A stretch of DNA of 64,000 nucleotides from Paracoccaceae bacterium (GCA_030697175.1 JAUYQR010000004.1:1-64000); one strand, 5' to 3'; counted from the stretch's first letter, positions 9,091 to 17,961 are shown. Made by a program: numbers and translations. Notes: generated from the sequence alone by a model not told the origin.

Positions 9091-10536
9091 ATGCCTGACG
9101 CGGTCCTCATCGGCATCGACGTGGGCACCACCTCGGTCAAGGCGGTGATGCTGACGGCGACCGGCCACCGGCTGGCGGATTTCGCCGCCACCTACCCCAC
9201 CCGTCGCCCCGGCCCCGTAACGGTCGAACAATCGCCCGACGACTGGCTTCGCCTCGTTCTCGCCGCCCTGACCGGCTTTGCCGACCGTCCCGAGGCGGCG
9301 CAGGTTGCCGCGATCAGCCTGACCAGTCAGGTCAATACCCATGTCTTCACCGATACGAGCCTCGCGCCCCTGCACCCCGCCATCGTCTGGCAGGACGGTC
9401 GCGCCGCGGCCGAGGCGGCCCGCCTCGACGGCAAGGTCACGGCGGCGCAAAAGACCGACTGGCTCGGCGCGCCGATCCCGATCGACGCCAGCCACGCGCT
9501 GGCCCGCATGGCCTGGATGAAACGCCACCACCCCGCAATCTGGGCGGCAACGGCGCATGTCCTGTTGCCGCGCGATTTTCTGGTTGCCCGGCTGACGGGC
9601 CGCATCGTGTCTGATCCGATCTCGGCGGTCGGCCTCGTCACGCCCGCCCTCCAGTATGCCAAACCCCTCATCGCCCTTCTGCCCGGCGCGCTGAAACGCC
9701 TGCCACCGCTGTGCGACCCGCTCACCGTCGCCGGCACCGTGCTGCCCGGCCAACCCTTCGCCGGCGTGCCGGTCGTGACCGGCGTGATGGATGCCTGGGC
9801 CAGCCTCTTCGGCATCGGCGTCGCCTCGCAGGGCCAGGCGATGTATCTCTCCGGCACCTCCGAAGTCCTCGGCCTGATCAGCCCCGACATCTCCGGCGAA
9901 CCCGGTGTCATCACCTTTCCCGCATGGCGCGGCATCACCCTGCACGCCGCCCCGACACAAGCCGGCGGCGCGTCACTTGACTGGGTCGCGCGGCTTCTGG
10001 GCCGCGATGCCGCCAGCCTCGACCCCGCACCGATCACGGCGCAAAGCCCGCTCTTTCTGCCGCACCTGCAAGGCGAACGCGCGCCCCTGTGGGACGCCTC
10101 GGCGCGCGGCACCTTCGCGGGTCTGACCACCGCCACGGGCCCCGCCGAACTGGTGGCCGCGGTGATGGAAGGCGTCGCCTTTTCCGCGCGTCTGGCAATG
10201 GAGGCGCTGGAGCGGTCCGCCGGCATGATCCCGGGCCAGATCCAGACCGGTGGTGGCGGTGCAGCGTCCGACCGCTGGTGCCAGATCCGCGCCGACGTGT
10301 TCGGCCGCCCGTTCCTGCGGGTGGAGGGTCGCGACCCCGGCGCCCTTGGCGCGGCCGTCATGGCCGGGGTCGGCGCGGGCATCCTGCCAGACCTTGCGCA
10401 AGCCGCCGCCGCGATGATCCGCAGCGACCGGGTGTTCGAACCCGACCCGACGGCGAAAATCCTCGCCGACCGGCGTTTTGCCGTCTGGCAGCAGCTTTAC
10501 GCCCAGATGCGGCCGATCAACGCCGCCTTGGCCTGA
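9091..10536 (+). CDS. FGGY-family carbohydrate kinase (xylulokinase-like)
   Basis: ATG 9091 follows a GGGGGGGAG ribosome-binding site and gives 481 residues. The FGGY N-terminal domain begins GIDVGTTSVKAVMLTATGH (phosphate-1 motif). QSPDDWLRLVLAALTG, IVWQDGRAAAEAARL and PVVTGVMDAWASLFG follow, and the C-terminal domain has YLSGTSEVLGL and IQTGGGGAASDRWCQIRADVFGRP (adenosine motif). It should phosphorylate a ketose or polyol imported by the divergent ABC transporter. No isomerase, dehydrogenase or aldolase accompanies it. The frame is open far upstream of ATG 9091, but only this part resembles a protein family. Confidence 0.85.
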   Translation: MPDAVLIGIDVGTTSVKAVMLTATGHRLADFAATYPTRRPGPVTVEQSPDDWLRLVLAALTGFADRPEAAQVAAISLTSQVNTHVFTDTSLAPLHPAIVWQDGRAAAEAARLDGKVTAAQKTDWLGAPIPIDASHALARMAWMKRHHPAIWAATAHVLLPRDFLVARLTGRIVSDPISAVGLVTPALQYAKPLIALLPGALKRLPPLCDPLTVAGTVLPGQPFAGVPVVTGVMDAWASLFGIGVASQGQAMYLSGTSEVLGLISPDISGEPGVITFPAWRGITLHAAPTQAGGASLDWVARLLGRDAASLDPAPITAQSPLFLPHLQGERAPLWDASARGTFAGLTTATGPAELVAAVMEGVAFSARLAMEALERSAGMIPGQIQTGGGGAASDRWCQIRADVFGRPFLRVEGRDPGALGAAVMAGVGAGILPDLAQAAAAMIRSDRVFEPDPTAKILADRRFAVWQQLYAQMRPINAALA

Positions 10537-10539
10537 GGC

Positions 10540-11649
10540 TTACCGCCGTGCCAGCGCGTCCACCAACAGCGCGCGCACCGCGTCCATCGGCACATCCTCG
10601 GCCACAAACGCCGCGCCGATCCCGCGCGCCAGAATGAACCGCAACCGCCCGTCGATCACCTTCTTGTCCTGCCCCATCAGCGCCACCAGCGCCTCCGCGC
10701 CCGGCAGATCGCCCGGAATGTCGGCAAGGTCCACCCGCATCCCCATCGCCTGCAGATGCGCACGCACCCGGCTTGGGTCCTCCTGCGAACAAAGCCCCAG
10801 CCGCGACGACAACTCGAACGCCAGCGCGCAGCCGATCGCCACGCCTTCGCCGTGCAGCAGGCGGTCAGAATACCCCGTGGCCTTTTCCAGCGCGTGACAG
10901 AAGGTGTGGCCAAGGTTCAATAGCGCCCTTTCCCCCTCTTCTGTTTCGTCACGCGAAACAATCCCGGCCTTCATCTCGACCGACCGCGTCACCGCGTAAA
11001 GCCGCGCGTCCCGGTCGCCGGCGCGCATGGCCGGGCCATTGACCTCCAGCCAGTCAAAGAAAGCGGCATCTCCCAGCAACCCGTATTTCACCACCTCGCC
11101 GCAACCCGACAGGAAATCCCGCGCGGGCAGGCTGTCCAGCACCGCAATATCGGCCAGCACCAGCGAAGGCTGGTGAAACGCGCCGACAAGGTTCTTGCCT
11201 TGGCCCGTGTTGATCCCGGTCTTGCCGCCGACCGAACTGTCGACCTGCGCCAAGAGCGTTGTCGGCAGCTGCACGAAGCGCACGCCCCGGCGCAGCACGG
11301 CGGCGGCAAAGCCGACCAGATCGCCGATCACCCCGCCGCCAAAGGCCACGACCACATCGCGCCGCTCGACCTTCTGCTCCAACAGCCACTCGACGGTGCG
11401 CGAAAACTCCGGCCAACCCTTGGTGCTTTCACCCGGCGGCAGCGCCAGGGATGCGACCGCAATGCCCTCGGCCGCGAACGCCGCCTCCAGCCGCGCCAGA
11501 TGGGCCGCGCCAACCGTCGCGTCGGTCACCACGACGACCCGCCGCCGCGCCAGCAAAGGCGCAATCTCGGCCCCCGCGCGGTCAATCAGGCCCGCACCGA
11601 TTCGCACCTCGTAGGACCGCTCCCCGAGGTCAACCGCCACCCTGTTCAC
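10540..11649 (-). CDS. aroB: 3-dehydroquinate synthase
   Basis: AroB (369 residues, GTG start) converts DAHP to 3-dehydroquinate in the shikimate pathway using NAD and a metal. Visible motifs are VVVVTDATVG (NAD fold), LPPGESTKGW, VVAFGGGVIGDLVGFAAAVLRRG, PTTLLAQVDSSVGGKTGIN, the conserved GCGEVVKYGLL with a metal-ligand Glu, and the HTFCHALEK / LLHGEGVAIG histidine regions. The length is normal. It follows aroK by three bases, forming the common aroK-aroB operon. Confidence 0.95.
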   Translation of the reverse strand: MNRVAVDLGERSYEVRIGAGLIDRAGAEIAPLLARRRVVVVTDATVGAAHLARLEAAFAAEGIAVASLALPPGESTKGWPEFSRTVEWLLEQKVERRDVVVAFGGGVIGDLVGFAAAVLRRGVRFVQLPTTLLAQVDSSVGGKTGINTGQGKNLVGAFHQPSLVLADIAVLDSLPARDFLSGCGEVVKYGLLGDAAFFDWLEVNGPAMRAGDRDARLYAVTRSVEMKAGIVSRDETEEGERALLNLGHTFCHALEKATGYSDRLLHGEGVAIGCALAFELSSRLGLCSQEDPSRVRAHLQAMGMRVDLADIPGDLPGAEALVALMGQDKKVIDGRLRFILARGIGAAFVAEDVPMDAVRALLVDALARR

Positions 11650-11652
11650 ACC

Positions 11653-12192
11653 TTAGTCCTCCAGCACATCCGGCCGCGTCTTCAGCGCGGCGACCACCCG
11701 CCCGGCCATCTCATCCACCGAAACCTCGGGGCTGGCGTCCACCACCAGATCGGCTTTTGCATAAAACGGCATCCGTGCCACGTAAAGCGCACGCAGCGTT
11801 TCGCGCGGGTTCGCCGTGCGCAACAGGGGGCGCGTCGTCTTGTGGCGCACCCGCTGCCACAGCAGTTCCAGATCCGCCCGCAGCCAGACCGAAACCCCCG
11901 CTTCGTTGATCAGCCTGCGGTTCGCCTCCGACAAGAACGCCCCACCCCCGGTCGACAGCACGCAAGGCGTGCCACGCAACAGCCGCGCGATCACCTCGGT
12001 CTCGCGGGCGCGGAAGAACGCCTCGCCGTCGCGCTCGAAGATTTCGGCGATGCTGCGGTCGGCGGCGCGCACGATCTCTTCGTCGCTGTCGCGGAACTCG
12101 ACCCCAAGACAACGGGCGAGCGCGGTTCCGACGGCGGTCTTTCCAGCCCCCATCATCCCCACCATCACCACTGTCTTCGCCAATCGGCCCAT
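11653..12192 (-). CDS. aroK: Shikimate kinase
   Basis: From ATG 12192 the product is about 179 residues; ATG 12207 (MCRVAMGRL) is an alternative and the choice rests on an AGGG six bases before 12192. Walker A is GMMGAGKTAVG, the shikimate-binding Asp pair is in FRDSDEEIV, followed by IFERDGEAFFRARE, the STGGGAFL motif and the RPLLRT lid. It phosphorylates shikimate and is the partner of the adjacent aroB. Confidence 0.93.
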   Translation of the reverse strand: MGRLAKTVVMVGMMGAGKTAVGTALARCLGVEFRDSDEEIVRAADRSIAEIFERDGEAFFRARETEVIARLLRGTPCVLSTGGGAFLSEANRRLINEAGVSVWLRADLELLWQRVRHKTTRPLLRTANPRETLRALYVARMPFYAKADLVVDASPEVSVDEMAGRVVAALKTRPDVLED

Positions 12193-12340
12193 CGCAACCC
12201 TGCACATACCGCCGTCCCTGCGGCAATGCCCCGCCGAAGGGAAATAATCATCCCTGAATGGCGTGAAGTCTTGCCGAATGCTATATACATTCGCAACAAG
12301 CGCCGTGATGAAGCGGCTGGGCAGAGGAAGGGCACCGGGC

Positions 12341-12478
12341 ATGGGACGCGTGATCAAACTTTTGGTGCTGCTCGTCATCGTCGGCTTCCTCGGGCTGGTC
12401 GGCTTTGCCTATCTTGCCGATCTTTCCCCGCCGCAAGGCGACGTGACCAAACCCGTGGTGCTTGATGCCGGCGATTGA
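12341..12478 (+). CDS. Small single-pass membrane protein, unknown function
   Basis: A 45-residue protein from ATG 12341 with GAGGAAGG upstream. Residues 4-24 (VIKLLVLLVIVGFLGLVGFAY) form one transmembrane helix, followed by a short periplasmic tail ending VVLDAGD. It is divergent from aroK and overlaps the next gene by 14 bases, so it is translationally linked with the exported protein downstream. I recall similar small proteins at this position in Rhodobacteraceae but no function. Confidence 0.65.
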   Translation: MGRVIKLLVLLVIVGFLGLVGFAYLADLSPPQGDVTKPVVLDAGD

Positions 12479-14072
12479 GACGCACCCGCCAGCCGGATGC
12501 GGCCTGCTTGTCGCGGGCGCGCTGGTCTGCGGCCTCGGCTTCTGGCCCGTGTTCTGGCCCGTGCCGGCCGCAGCGCAGGATGAGGCACCCCTTTCCGCAA
12601 TCGACTGGCTGTCGCAATCGGTGACGACCCCGGCCTCGGCGGCTGCCCCTTCGGCCCTGCGCGGCCCGCTTGACGAACCTCCCGTTGCAGACGGTGGCGC
12701 GCTGCCTGAACCGGTCGCCACTTCCACGCTCGACGGCCCCTCGCCAGACAGCGTGGGCCTGATCCCGTCCGCCGTCTCGGGGCTGCCACACAAGTTGTGG
12801 GGTGCGGGCCTGACTGTCGAAATCGCCGAACGCCTGACGTCCGAACAGGTGGAAACCCTGCCCGCGCTGCGCCAGTTGTTCCTGACGCTGCTGCTGGCCG
12901 AGCTTGAGGCCCCGGCTGATTCCGGCGGTCGCGGCGACCTTCTCTTGGCGCGGATCGACAAACTGCTGGCGCTCGGCGCCTTGGAACAGGCCGCCGCCCT
13001 GATCGACGCCGCCGGTGCCACCACGCCCCAGATGTTCCGCCGCTCGTTCGACGTGGCGCTTCTGACCGGGGCCGAGGATCGCGCCTGCGAAGCGATGCGC
13101 TCCTCGCCAAACCTTGCCCCCACGATTCAGGCCCGCATCTTCTGCCTCGCCCGCTCGGGCGACTGGGATGCCGCCGCGCTGACCTTGCGATCCGCCGAGG
13201 CGCTCAAGGAAATCGACGCCAATCAGGCGCATCTTCTGGCCCGCTTCCTCGACCCGGACCTTTTTGAAGGCGAAGCCCCGCCGCCGCCGCCAAAGCCCGT
13301 CACGCCGCTCGACTGGAAGATGTTCGAGGCGATCGGTGAACCTCTGTCCACCAACGGCCTGCCCCTGGCGTTCTCCTACGCCGAACTCGGGCCCCAGTCC
13401 GGCTGGAAAGCCCAGATCGAGGCCGCCGAACGCCTGACCCGCGGCGGCACCATCCCGCCAAACGTCATCCTCGGGCTTTACACCGAACGCGAGGCTGCGG
13501 CCTCTGGCGGGGTGTGGGACCGGGTCATCGCGTTCCAGAATTTCGACGCGGCGCTGGCCTCGGGCGATGCCGCCCGGATCGCCGCCGCCCTGCCCCCGGT
13601 CTGGGCGCGGATGCAGGAGGTTGAACTGGAGGTGCCGTTCGCGCTCCTATACGGCAAGCCGCTCGGCGCGCTCTCCCTGACCGGCGACGCCGCCCGCATC
13701 GCATTCCGCGTGGCCTTGCTGGCACCGCAATACGAAACCTTCGCCCGCAGCCGCACGCCCGCCGACCTGACCGAGGCCTTCCTGATCGCCATCGCCAAAG
13801 GCGAGGTGCACGGCGTCACCGCGCCCGACAGCCTTGGCCGCGCCATCGCCTCGGCCTTCACCGCCCCCGTCGCCTCGACCGAGGCCAAGGCGCTGATCGA
13901 CGGCAACCGCACCGGCGAGGCGATCCTTGTCGCGATCGAAAACATCGGCCGCGGCGTGCAGGGCGACCTGCGCGGCGTCAGCGAGGGGCTCTCGCTCCTG
14001 CGCCTTGTCGGGCTGGAAGATGTGGCCCGCCGCACCGCGCTTGAACTGATGACCCTTGAACGTCGTGGCTGA
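12465..14072 (+). CDS. Exported protein of unknown function, alpha-helical repeats likely
   Basis: From ATG 12465 this gives 535 residues. Residues 12-37 are hydrophobic and end AAAQDEAP, a signal peptide or anchor. The rest is Ala/Leu-rich with amphipathic helices (AAALIDAAGATTPQMFRRS, EDRACEAMRSSP, FCLARSGDWDAAALTL) that suggest a TPR/SEL-like helical array in the periplasm, with a proline run (PPPPPKP) near 270. I recognise no catalytic motif. It overlaps the small membrane protein upstream and nearly touches the recombinase gene downstream. Confidence 0.7.
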   Translation: MPAIETHPPAGCGLLVAGALVCGLGFWPVFWPVPAAAQDEAPLSAIDWLSQSVTTPASAAAPSALRGPLDEPPVADGGALPEPVATSTLDGPSPDSVGLIPSAVSGLPHKLWGAGLTVEIAERLTSEQVETLPALRQLFLTLLLAELEAPADSGGRGDLLLARIDKLLALGALEQAAALIDAAGATTPQMFRRSFDVALLTGAEDRACEAMRSSPNLAPTIQARIFCLARSGDWDAAALTLRSAEALKEIDANQAHLLARFLDPDLFEGEAPPPPPKPVTPLDWKMFEAIGEPLSTNGLPLAFSYAELGPQSGWKAQIEAAERLTRGGTIPPNVILGLYTEREAAASGGVWDRVIAFQNFDAALASGDAARIAAALPPVWARMQEVELEVPFALLYGKPLGALSLTGDAARIAFRVALLAPQYETFARSRTPADLTEAFLIAIAKGEVHGVTAPDSLGRAIASAFTAPVASTEAKALIDGNRTGEAILVAIENIGRGVQGDLRGVSEGLSLLRLVGLEDVARRTALELMTLERRG

Positions 14073-14076
14073 CCCG

Positions 14077-15027
14077 ATGCCAAAACCTCTGTCCAGGGCG
14101 CAAGGCGATCGCTGGATTTCCACCTTCCTTGACGCGCAGGCCGCCGATCTCGGGGCCGCGCGCAACACCCGTCTGGCCTATGGCCGCGACCTTCTGGATT
14201 TCACCGGCTGGCTTGAGCGCAAGGGTATCAGCCTTGCCGCCGCCGACCGCTCTCATGTCGAGGGCTACCTTGTCTCCTGCGACGCGCAGGGGCTGGCGAA
14301 GGCCACCCGCGCGCGGCGGCTGTCGTCGATCCGCCAGCTTTACCGCTTTGCCTTCGACGAAGGCTGGCGCCCTGACAACCCGGCCTTGCGCATCTCTGGC
14401 CCCGGCAAGGTGCAGCGCCTGCCGAAAACCCTGTCGGCCGATGAGGTGACCCGCCTTCTGGATGCTGCCGCCAGCAAGGGCCGCACTCCGGCCGACCGGC
14501 TGCGCAATCGCGCGCTGTTCGAGCTTCTCTACGCCACCGGGATGCGTGTGTCGGAACTTGTCACCCTGCCGCTTGCGGCCGTCCGGGGCGACCCGCGCAT
14601 GATCCTCGTGCGCGGCAAGGGCGACAAGGAACGCATGGTCCCCCTTTCGACCCCGGCACGCGGCGCGCTGGCCGACTGGCTGGCACGGCGCGACGGCGAT
14701 AACGATGCCGCGCGCAAGGCCGGCAAGCCTGCCTCGAAATACCTCTTTCCCGGGCCCGGTGCGGCGGGGCACATGACGCGGCAGCACTTTCACCTGATGG
14801 TCAAGGATGTGGCGGCCCTCGCCGGCATCGACCCCGCCCGTGTCACGCCGCACACCCTGCGCCACGCCTTCGCGACGCATCTTCTGGCCGGGGGGGCCGA
14901 CCTTCGGGTGATCCAGACCCTCCTTGGCCACGCCGATGTCGCCACCACCGAGATCTACACCCATGTCCTCGACGACCACCTGAAAGACCTCGTCCTGAAC
15001 CACCACCCGCTTGCCCGAAAACGCTGA
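14077..15027 (+). CDS. xerD: XerD-type tyrosine recombinase
   Basis: From ATG 14077 (TTG 14056 also in frame) the protein is 316 residues. It has the SAM-like core-binding domain (residues 10-95) and the catalytic domain with the tyrosine-recombinase set: ATGMRVSEL (Arg), GKGDKERMVP (Lys), HTLRHAFATHLL (His-x-x-Arg), LLGHADVATTEIYTHV (His and nucleophile Tyr). Length and motifs fit the chromosome-dimer resolvase XerD acting at dif with XerC and FtsK. No integron or prophage context is present. Confidence 0.85.
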   Translation: MPKPLSRAQGDRWISTFLDAQAADLGAARNTRLAYGRDLLDFTGWLERKGISLAAADRSHVEGYLVSCDAQGLAKATRARRLSSIRQLYRFAFDEGWRPDNPALRISGPGKVQRLPKTLSADEVTRLLDAAASKGRTPADRLRNRALFELLYATGMRVSELVTLPLAAVRGDPRMILVRGKGDKERMVPLSTPARGALADWLARRDGDNDAARKAGKPASKYLFPGPGAAGHMTRQHFHLMVKDVAALAGIDPARVTPHTLRHAFATHLLAGGADLRVIQTLLGHADVATTEIYTHVLDDHLKDLVLNHHPLARKR

Positions 15028-15051
15028 CCCGCCCCTGATGATGGACCACCC

Positions 15052-16353
15052 ATGACCCTTGCCGCCCTTGATGCCGATTTTTGGGTAACGTCAGCCGCGA
15101 TCCTGCTTCTGATCGGGATGTCGGCGTTCTTTTCCGGGTCGGAAATCGCGCTGACCGCCGCCTCGCGCGCAAAACTGAAGGCACAGGCTGACAAGGGCTC
15201 GCGCGGCGCGGGCCTTGCGATGCGCATCGGCGAAGACCGCGAGCGGATGATCGGCTCGCTCTTGCTTGGCAACAACATCGTCAACATCCTGTCGGCGTCG
15301 CTGGCAACAGCGCTTCTTACCCGCATTTTCGGTGATTCCGGCGTGGCCATCGCGGCCTTCGCGATGACCGCCCTGGTGCTCGTGTTCGGCGAGGTGCTGC
15401 CCAAGACCGTTGCCATCACCTACCCCGAATCCGTCGCCGCCCGGGTTGCGCCCGTGGTGCGCCCGCTGATCGTGATCTTCTCGCCCCTCGTCGGCATCGT
15501 GCGGGCGTTGGTGCGTGGCCTGCTGCGGCTTTTCGGACTGAAGCCCGATCCCGGCGGCCAGATGCTGGCGCTACGCGATGAAATCGCCGGGGCCATCGCG
15601 CTTGGCCATTCCGAAGGCGCGGTGGAAAAGGAAAGCCGCGACCGTCTCCTCGGCGCACTTGACCTCAGCCACCGCACGGTGGACGAGATCATGCGCCACC
15701 GCCGCCAGATCGAGATGATCGACGCCGCCCAGACCCCGGACGAGATCATCACCCAGGTTCTCGCCTCGTCCCACACCCGCCTGCCGGTGTTCAGGGGCAG
15801 CGACGACAACATCCTCGGCGTCGTGCACGCCAAGGATCTCTTGCGCGAGGTGGACCGTCTGGTGCGCGGTGCCGAGTCCACCGCCGGCATCCAGACGCTC
15901 GACATCGTCAAGGTCGCGATGAAACCCTACTTCATCCCCGACACCACGTCGCTTGACGAACAGATGCGCGAATTCCTGGCCCGTCGCACGCATTTCGCGC
16001 TGGTGGTCGATGAATACGGCTCGTTGCAGGGCCTGATCACGCTGGAAGACATCCTTGAGGAAATCGTCGGCGAGATCACCGACGAGTTCGACGTGGTATT
16101 GAAGGATTCGCATCTGGTGCGGTCCGAGGATGGCAGCTTTCTGATCGACGGCGCGATGACCATCCGCGACCTCAACCGCGCAACCGACTGGCGTCTGCCC
16201 GACACCGAGGCCAACACCATCGCCGGGCTCGTGATCCACGAGGCGCAGATGATCCCGACCGAAGGACAGGTCTTCCGCTTTCACGGCTTTCGGATCGAGG
16301 TGGTGGCGCGGCGCGAAAACCGCATCACCCGCCTGAAACTCCGCCCGCTGTGA
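15052..16353 (+). CDS. CNNM/CorC-HlyC family membrane protein with CBS domains
   Basis: This 433-residue protein has an N-terminal DUF21/CNNM domain with about four membrane segments (ILLLIGMSAFFSGSEIALTAASRAKL, LLLGNNIVNILSASLATALL, VLVFGEVLPKTVAITYPESVA). Two CBS domains follow (VLASSHTRLPVFRGSDDNILGVVHAKDLL; HFALVVDEYGSLQGLITLEDILEEIVGEI), then a CorC_HlyC domain from about 350 to 433. The family is associated with magnesium/cobalt efflux and homeostasis, not haemolysis. It starts 25 bases after xerD. Confidence 0.88.
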   Translation: MTLAALDADFWVTSAAILLLIGMSAFFSGSEIALTAASRAKLKAQADKGSRGAGLAMRIGEDRERMIGSLLLGNNIVNILSASLATALLTRIFGDSGVAIAAFAMTALVLVFGEVLPKTVAITYPESVAARVAPVVRPLIVIFSPLVGIVRALVRGLLRLFGLKPDPGGQMLALRDEIAGAIALGHSEGAVEKESRDRLLGALDLSHRTVDEIMRHRRQIEMIDAAQTPDEIITQVLASSHTRLPVFRGSDDNILGVVHAKDLLREVDRLVRGAESTAGIQTLDIVKVAMKPYFIPDTTSLDEQMREFLARRTHFALVVDEYGSLQGLITLEDILEEIVGEITDEFDVVLKDSHLVRSEDGSFLIDGAMTIRDLNRATDWRLPDTEANTIAGLVIHEAQMIPTEGQVFRFHGFRIEVVARRENRITRLKLRPL

Positions 16354-16426
16354 TCGTGCAGGGCGGCGGTCCGCCGCAAGTTTTTCAGGTCGCCGGCGTG
16401 GCCAGGGGCCGCTTGTCTCCGGTGCG

Positions 16427-16456
16427 CTCCGCGCGGGGGATATTTTCAGAAGGTGA
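16427..16456 (+). repeat. Dispersed AT-core repeat, copy 2 (degenerate)
   Basis: GCGCGGGGGATATTTTCAGA followed by AGGTGAAC matches the inverted form of the repeat core (CGGCGGGGATATTTTTGAA). It sits between the CNNM gene and the 16-bp tandem array. Confidence 0.45.
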
Positions 16457-16464
16457 ACCTGCCA

Positions 16465-16576
16465 AGGCGCGTTCGGGTCAGGCCCGTTTCAGTTGAGGCC
16501 CGTTTCAGGTCAGGCCCGTTTCAGTTGAGCCCCGTTTCAGGTCAGGCCCGTTTCAGGTCAGGCCCGTTTCAGGGCG
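16465..16576. repeat. 16-bp tandem array repeating a gene's 3' end
   Basis: About six copies of a 16-base unit, GGCCCGTTTCAGGTCA or its variant with ...AGTTGA, start at 16481, 16497, 16513, 16529, 16545 and 16561. A degenerate copy precedes them. On the minus strand each unit reads CTGAAACGGGCC followed by TGA or TCA, i.e. the last codons (LKRA) and stop region of the amidotransferase gene. The array therefore looks like repeated slippage duplication of that gene's terminus. Confidence 0.85.
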
Positions 16577-17349
16577 GGTGCCGTGCTGCGCCCGGCCCAG
16601 GCCGCCGCCGCCGCACCAAAGGCCTGAAACAGCGGGCGCGACACCGGATCGGAGCTGGCGTTCCACTCCGGGTGCCATTGCACCGACAGGGTGAACCCCG
16701 GTGCGCCGTCGACATAGATCGCCTCGGGCGTGCCATCCGGCGCCCAGCCGTCAATCACGACGCGGCTGCCGGGGGTGGCGATGCCCTGACCGTGCAGGGT
16801 GTTCGTCATCACCTCGTCCGCCCCGAACAGCCGGTGGAACACGCCGCCCGCTGCCAGCTTGACCGGATGGCGCAGCGCGAACTGTTCCTCCAGCGTGCCG
16901 TCGGGCGGCATCCGGTGGTTCATCCGTCCCGGCAGATCGCGGATCTCCGGGTGCAGCGTTCCGCCCAACGCCACGTTCACCTCCTGAAACCCGCGGCAGA
17001 TGCCCAGAAACGGCTGCCCGCGCTCCACGCAGGCGCGCACCAGAGGCAGCGTCACCGCATCCCGCCCCCGGTCGAACGAACCATGCGCCGGGGTCTCTTC
17101 CTCGCCATATTCGCTCGGGTGCACATTCGGGCGGCCACCGGTCAACAGAAACCCGTCGCACAGGTCCAACAGCTCGGCCACAGAGACAAAGCGCGGGTCG
17201 GACGGAATGATCAACGGCAGGCAGCCCGCCACCTCGGCCACGGAGGCGGAATTCATCGTGCCCCCGGAATGTACCGGATAGCGGTCATTCATCATGTAGC
17301 TGTTGCCGATGATCCCGACGACGGGTCGCCGGCTTGCAAGACAGGGCAT
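16558..17349 (-). CDS. Class I glutamine amidotransferase-like hydrolase (peptidase C26, PuuD-like)
   Basis: From ATG 17349 the protein is 263 residues. It has the C26 glutamine-hydrolase pattern: VVGIIGNSY at the N-terminus, FLLTGGRPNVHPSEYGEE, the nucleophile elbow PFLGICRGFQEVNVALGG (catalytic Cys), and SVQWHPEW with the catalytic His and Glu. Relatives hydrolyse gamma-glutamyl-GABA in putrescine breakdown. Its last codons lie in the innermost unit of the tandem array, and the array continues past the stop. Confidence 0.85.
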   Translation of the reverse strand: MPCLASRRPVVGIIGNSYMMNDRYPVHSGGTMNSASVAEVAGCLPLIIPSDPRFVSVAELLDLCDGFLLTGGRPNVHPSEYGEEETPAHGSFDRGRDAVTLPLVRACVERGQPFLGICRGFQEVNVALGGTLHPEIRDLPGRMNHRMPPDGTLEEQFALRHPVKLAAGGVFHRLFGADEVMTNTLHGQGIATPGSRVVIDGWAPDGTPEAIYVDGAPGFTLSVQWHPEWNASSDPVSRPLFQAFGAAAAAWAGRSTAPALKRA

Positions 17350-17476
17350 TGCGCGGCCGTTTTGGTTGCGAACCCGCAAAGCATACGCCCCGACGCCGCC
17401 GGGGTGAAGGGCCTGCCCGCGCACAATGACTGTCCACTGTCGCAGAATGCCCGATTATCGGGCAGCTTCACGCGCT

Positions 17477-17517
17477 GGTGACTTGCCTTCCCACTGTGGG
17501 AAGCCCGCAAGGTCACC
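17477..17517 (+). promoter_or_regulatory. Long hairpin upstream of the DUF305 gene
   Basis: GGTGAC at 17477 pairs with GTCACC at 17512 around an inner perfect stem CTTCCCA / TGGGAAG with a CTG loop (17487-17503), and TTGC/GCAA extends it. A smaller GCCCGA-TTA-TCGGGC hairpin lies at 17449-17463. The long one ends 24 bases before ATG 17542 and has no T-tract, so a leader structure or operator is more likely than a terminator. Confidence 0.45.
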
Positions 17518-17541
17518 CGGTTCGTAACGCAGGAGATTCGC

Positions 17542-17904
17542 ATGACCCCCCGCAGCTTCATTCTGGCCGGCCTCGCCGCCGCTGCCCTCGCCCTCCCCCT
17601 CGTCGCCCAAGAGACCGACCATTCCGGCCACATGATGTCGGGCAATGAAAGCCCCGCCACGATGGCCTACATGGACGCCAACGTGAAAATGCATGGCGAC
17701 ATGGAGATCGACTATTCCGGCAATCCTGACGTCGATTTTCTCCGCAACATGATCCCGCATCACCAAGGCGCGGTCGACATGGCGAAGATCGTGCTCGAAC
17801 ACGGGCAAGACCCCGAGGTGAAGGCTTTCGCCGAAAAGATCATCGCCGCGCAAGCGGCCGAGATCAAATGGATGCAGGACTGGCTCGCCAGGAACGGCGG
17901 CTGA
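17542..17904 (+). CDS. DUF305 periplasmic protein, Met/His-rich
   Basis: A 120-residue protein with a signal peptide (FILAGLAAAALALPLVAQ). The mature N-terminus is Met/His-rich (DHSGHMMSGNESP, MAYMDANVKMHGDM), and the DUF305 core has DVDFLRNMIPHHQGAVDMA and AAEIKWMQDWL. DUF305 proteins are four-helix bundles, some linked to copper. The HxxHMM and MIPHHQGA clusters could bind Cu, but this is inference. AGGAG lies eight bases before the start. Confidence 0.85.
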   Translation: MTPRSFILAGLAAAALALPLVAQETDHSGHMMSGNESPATMAYMDANVKMHGDMEIDYSGNPDVDFLRNMIPHHQGAVDMAKIVLEHGQDPEVKAFAEKIIAAQAAEIKWMQDWLARNGG

Positions 17905-17961
17905 TCGCGCTTGGCGGCGCGCCCCTTTCGTGATCCTGTCGGGTGGCGAAAGGGGCCATCC

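Noticed and set aside
5503-10536. A single open frame of 1677 codons on the plus strand
   Set aside because: Only the part from ATG 9091 resembles a protein family (FGGY kinase). The earlier part is His/Arg/Pro/Gln-rich antisense of the ABC transporter genes, a product of high GC and few stops.
16465-16576. The 16-bp array as a possible CRISPR
   Set aside because: Units are directly contiguous with no spacers, and no cas genes are present.
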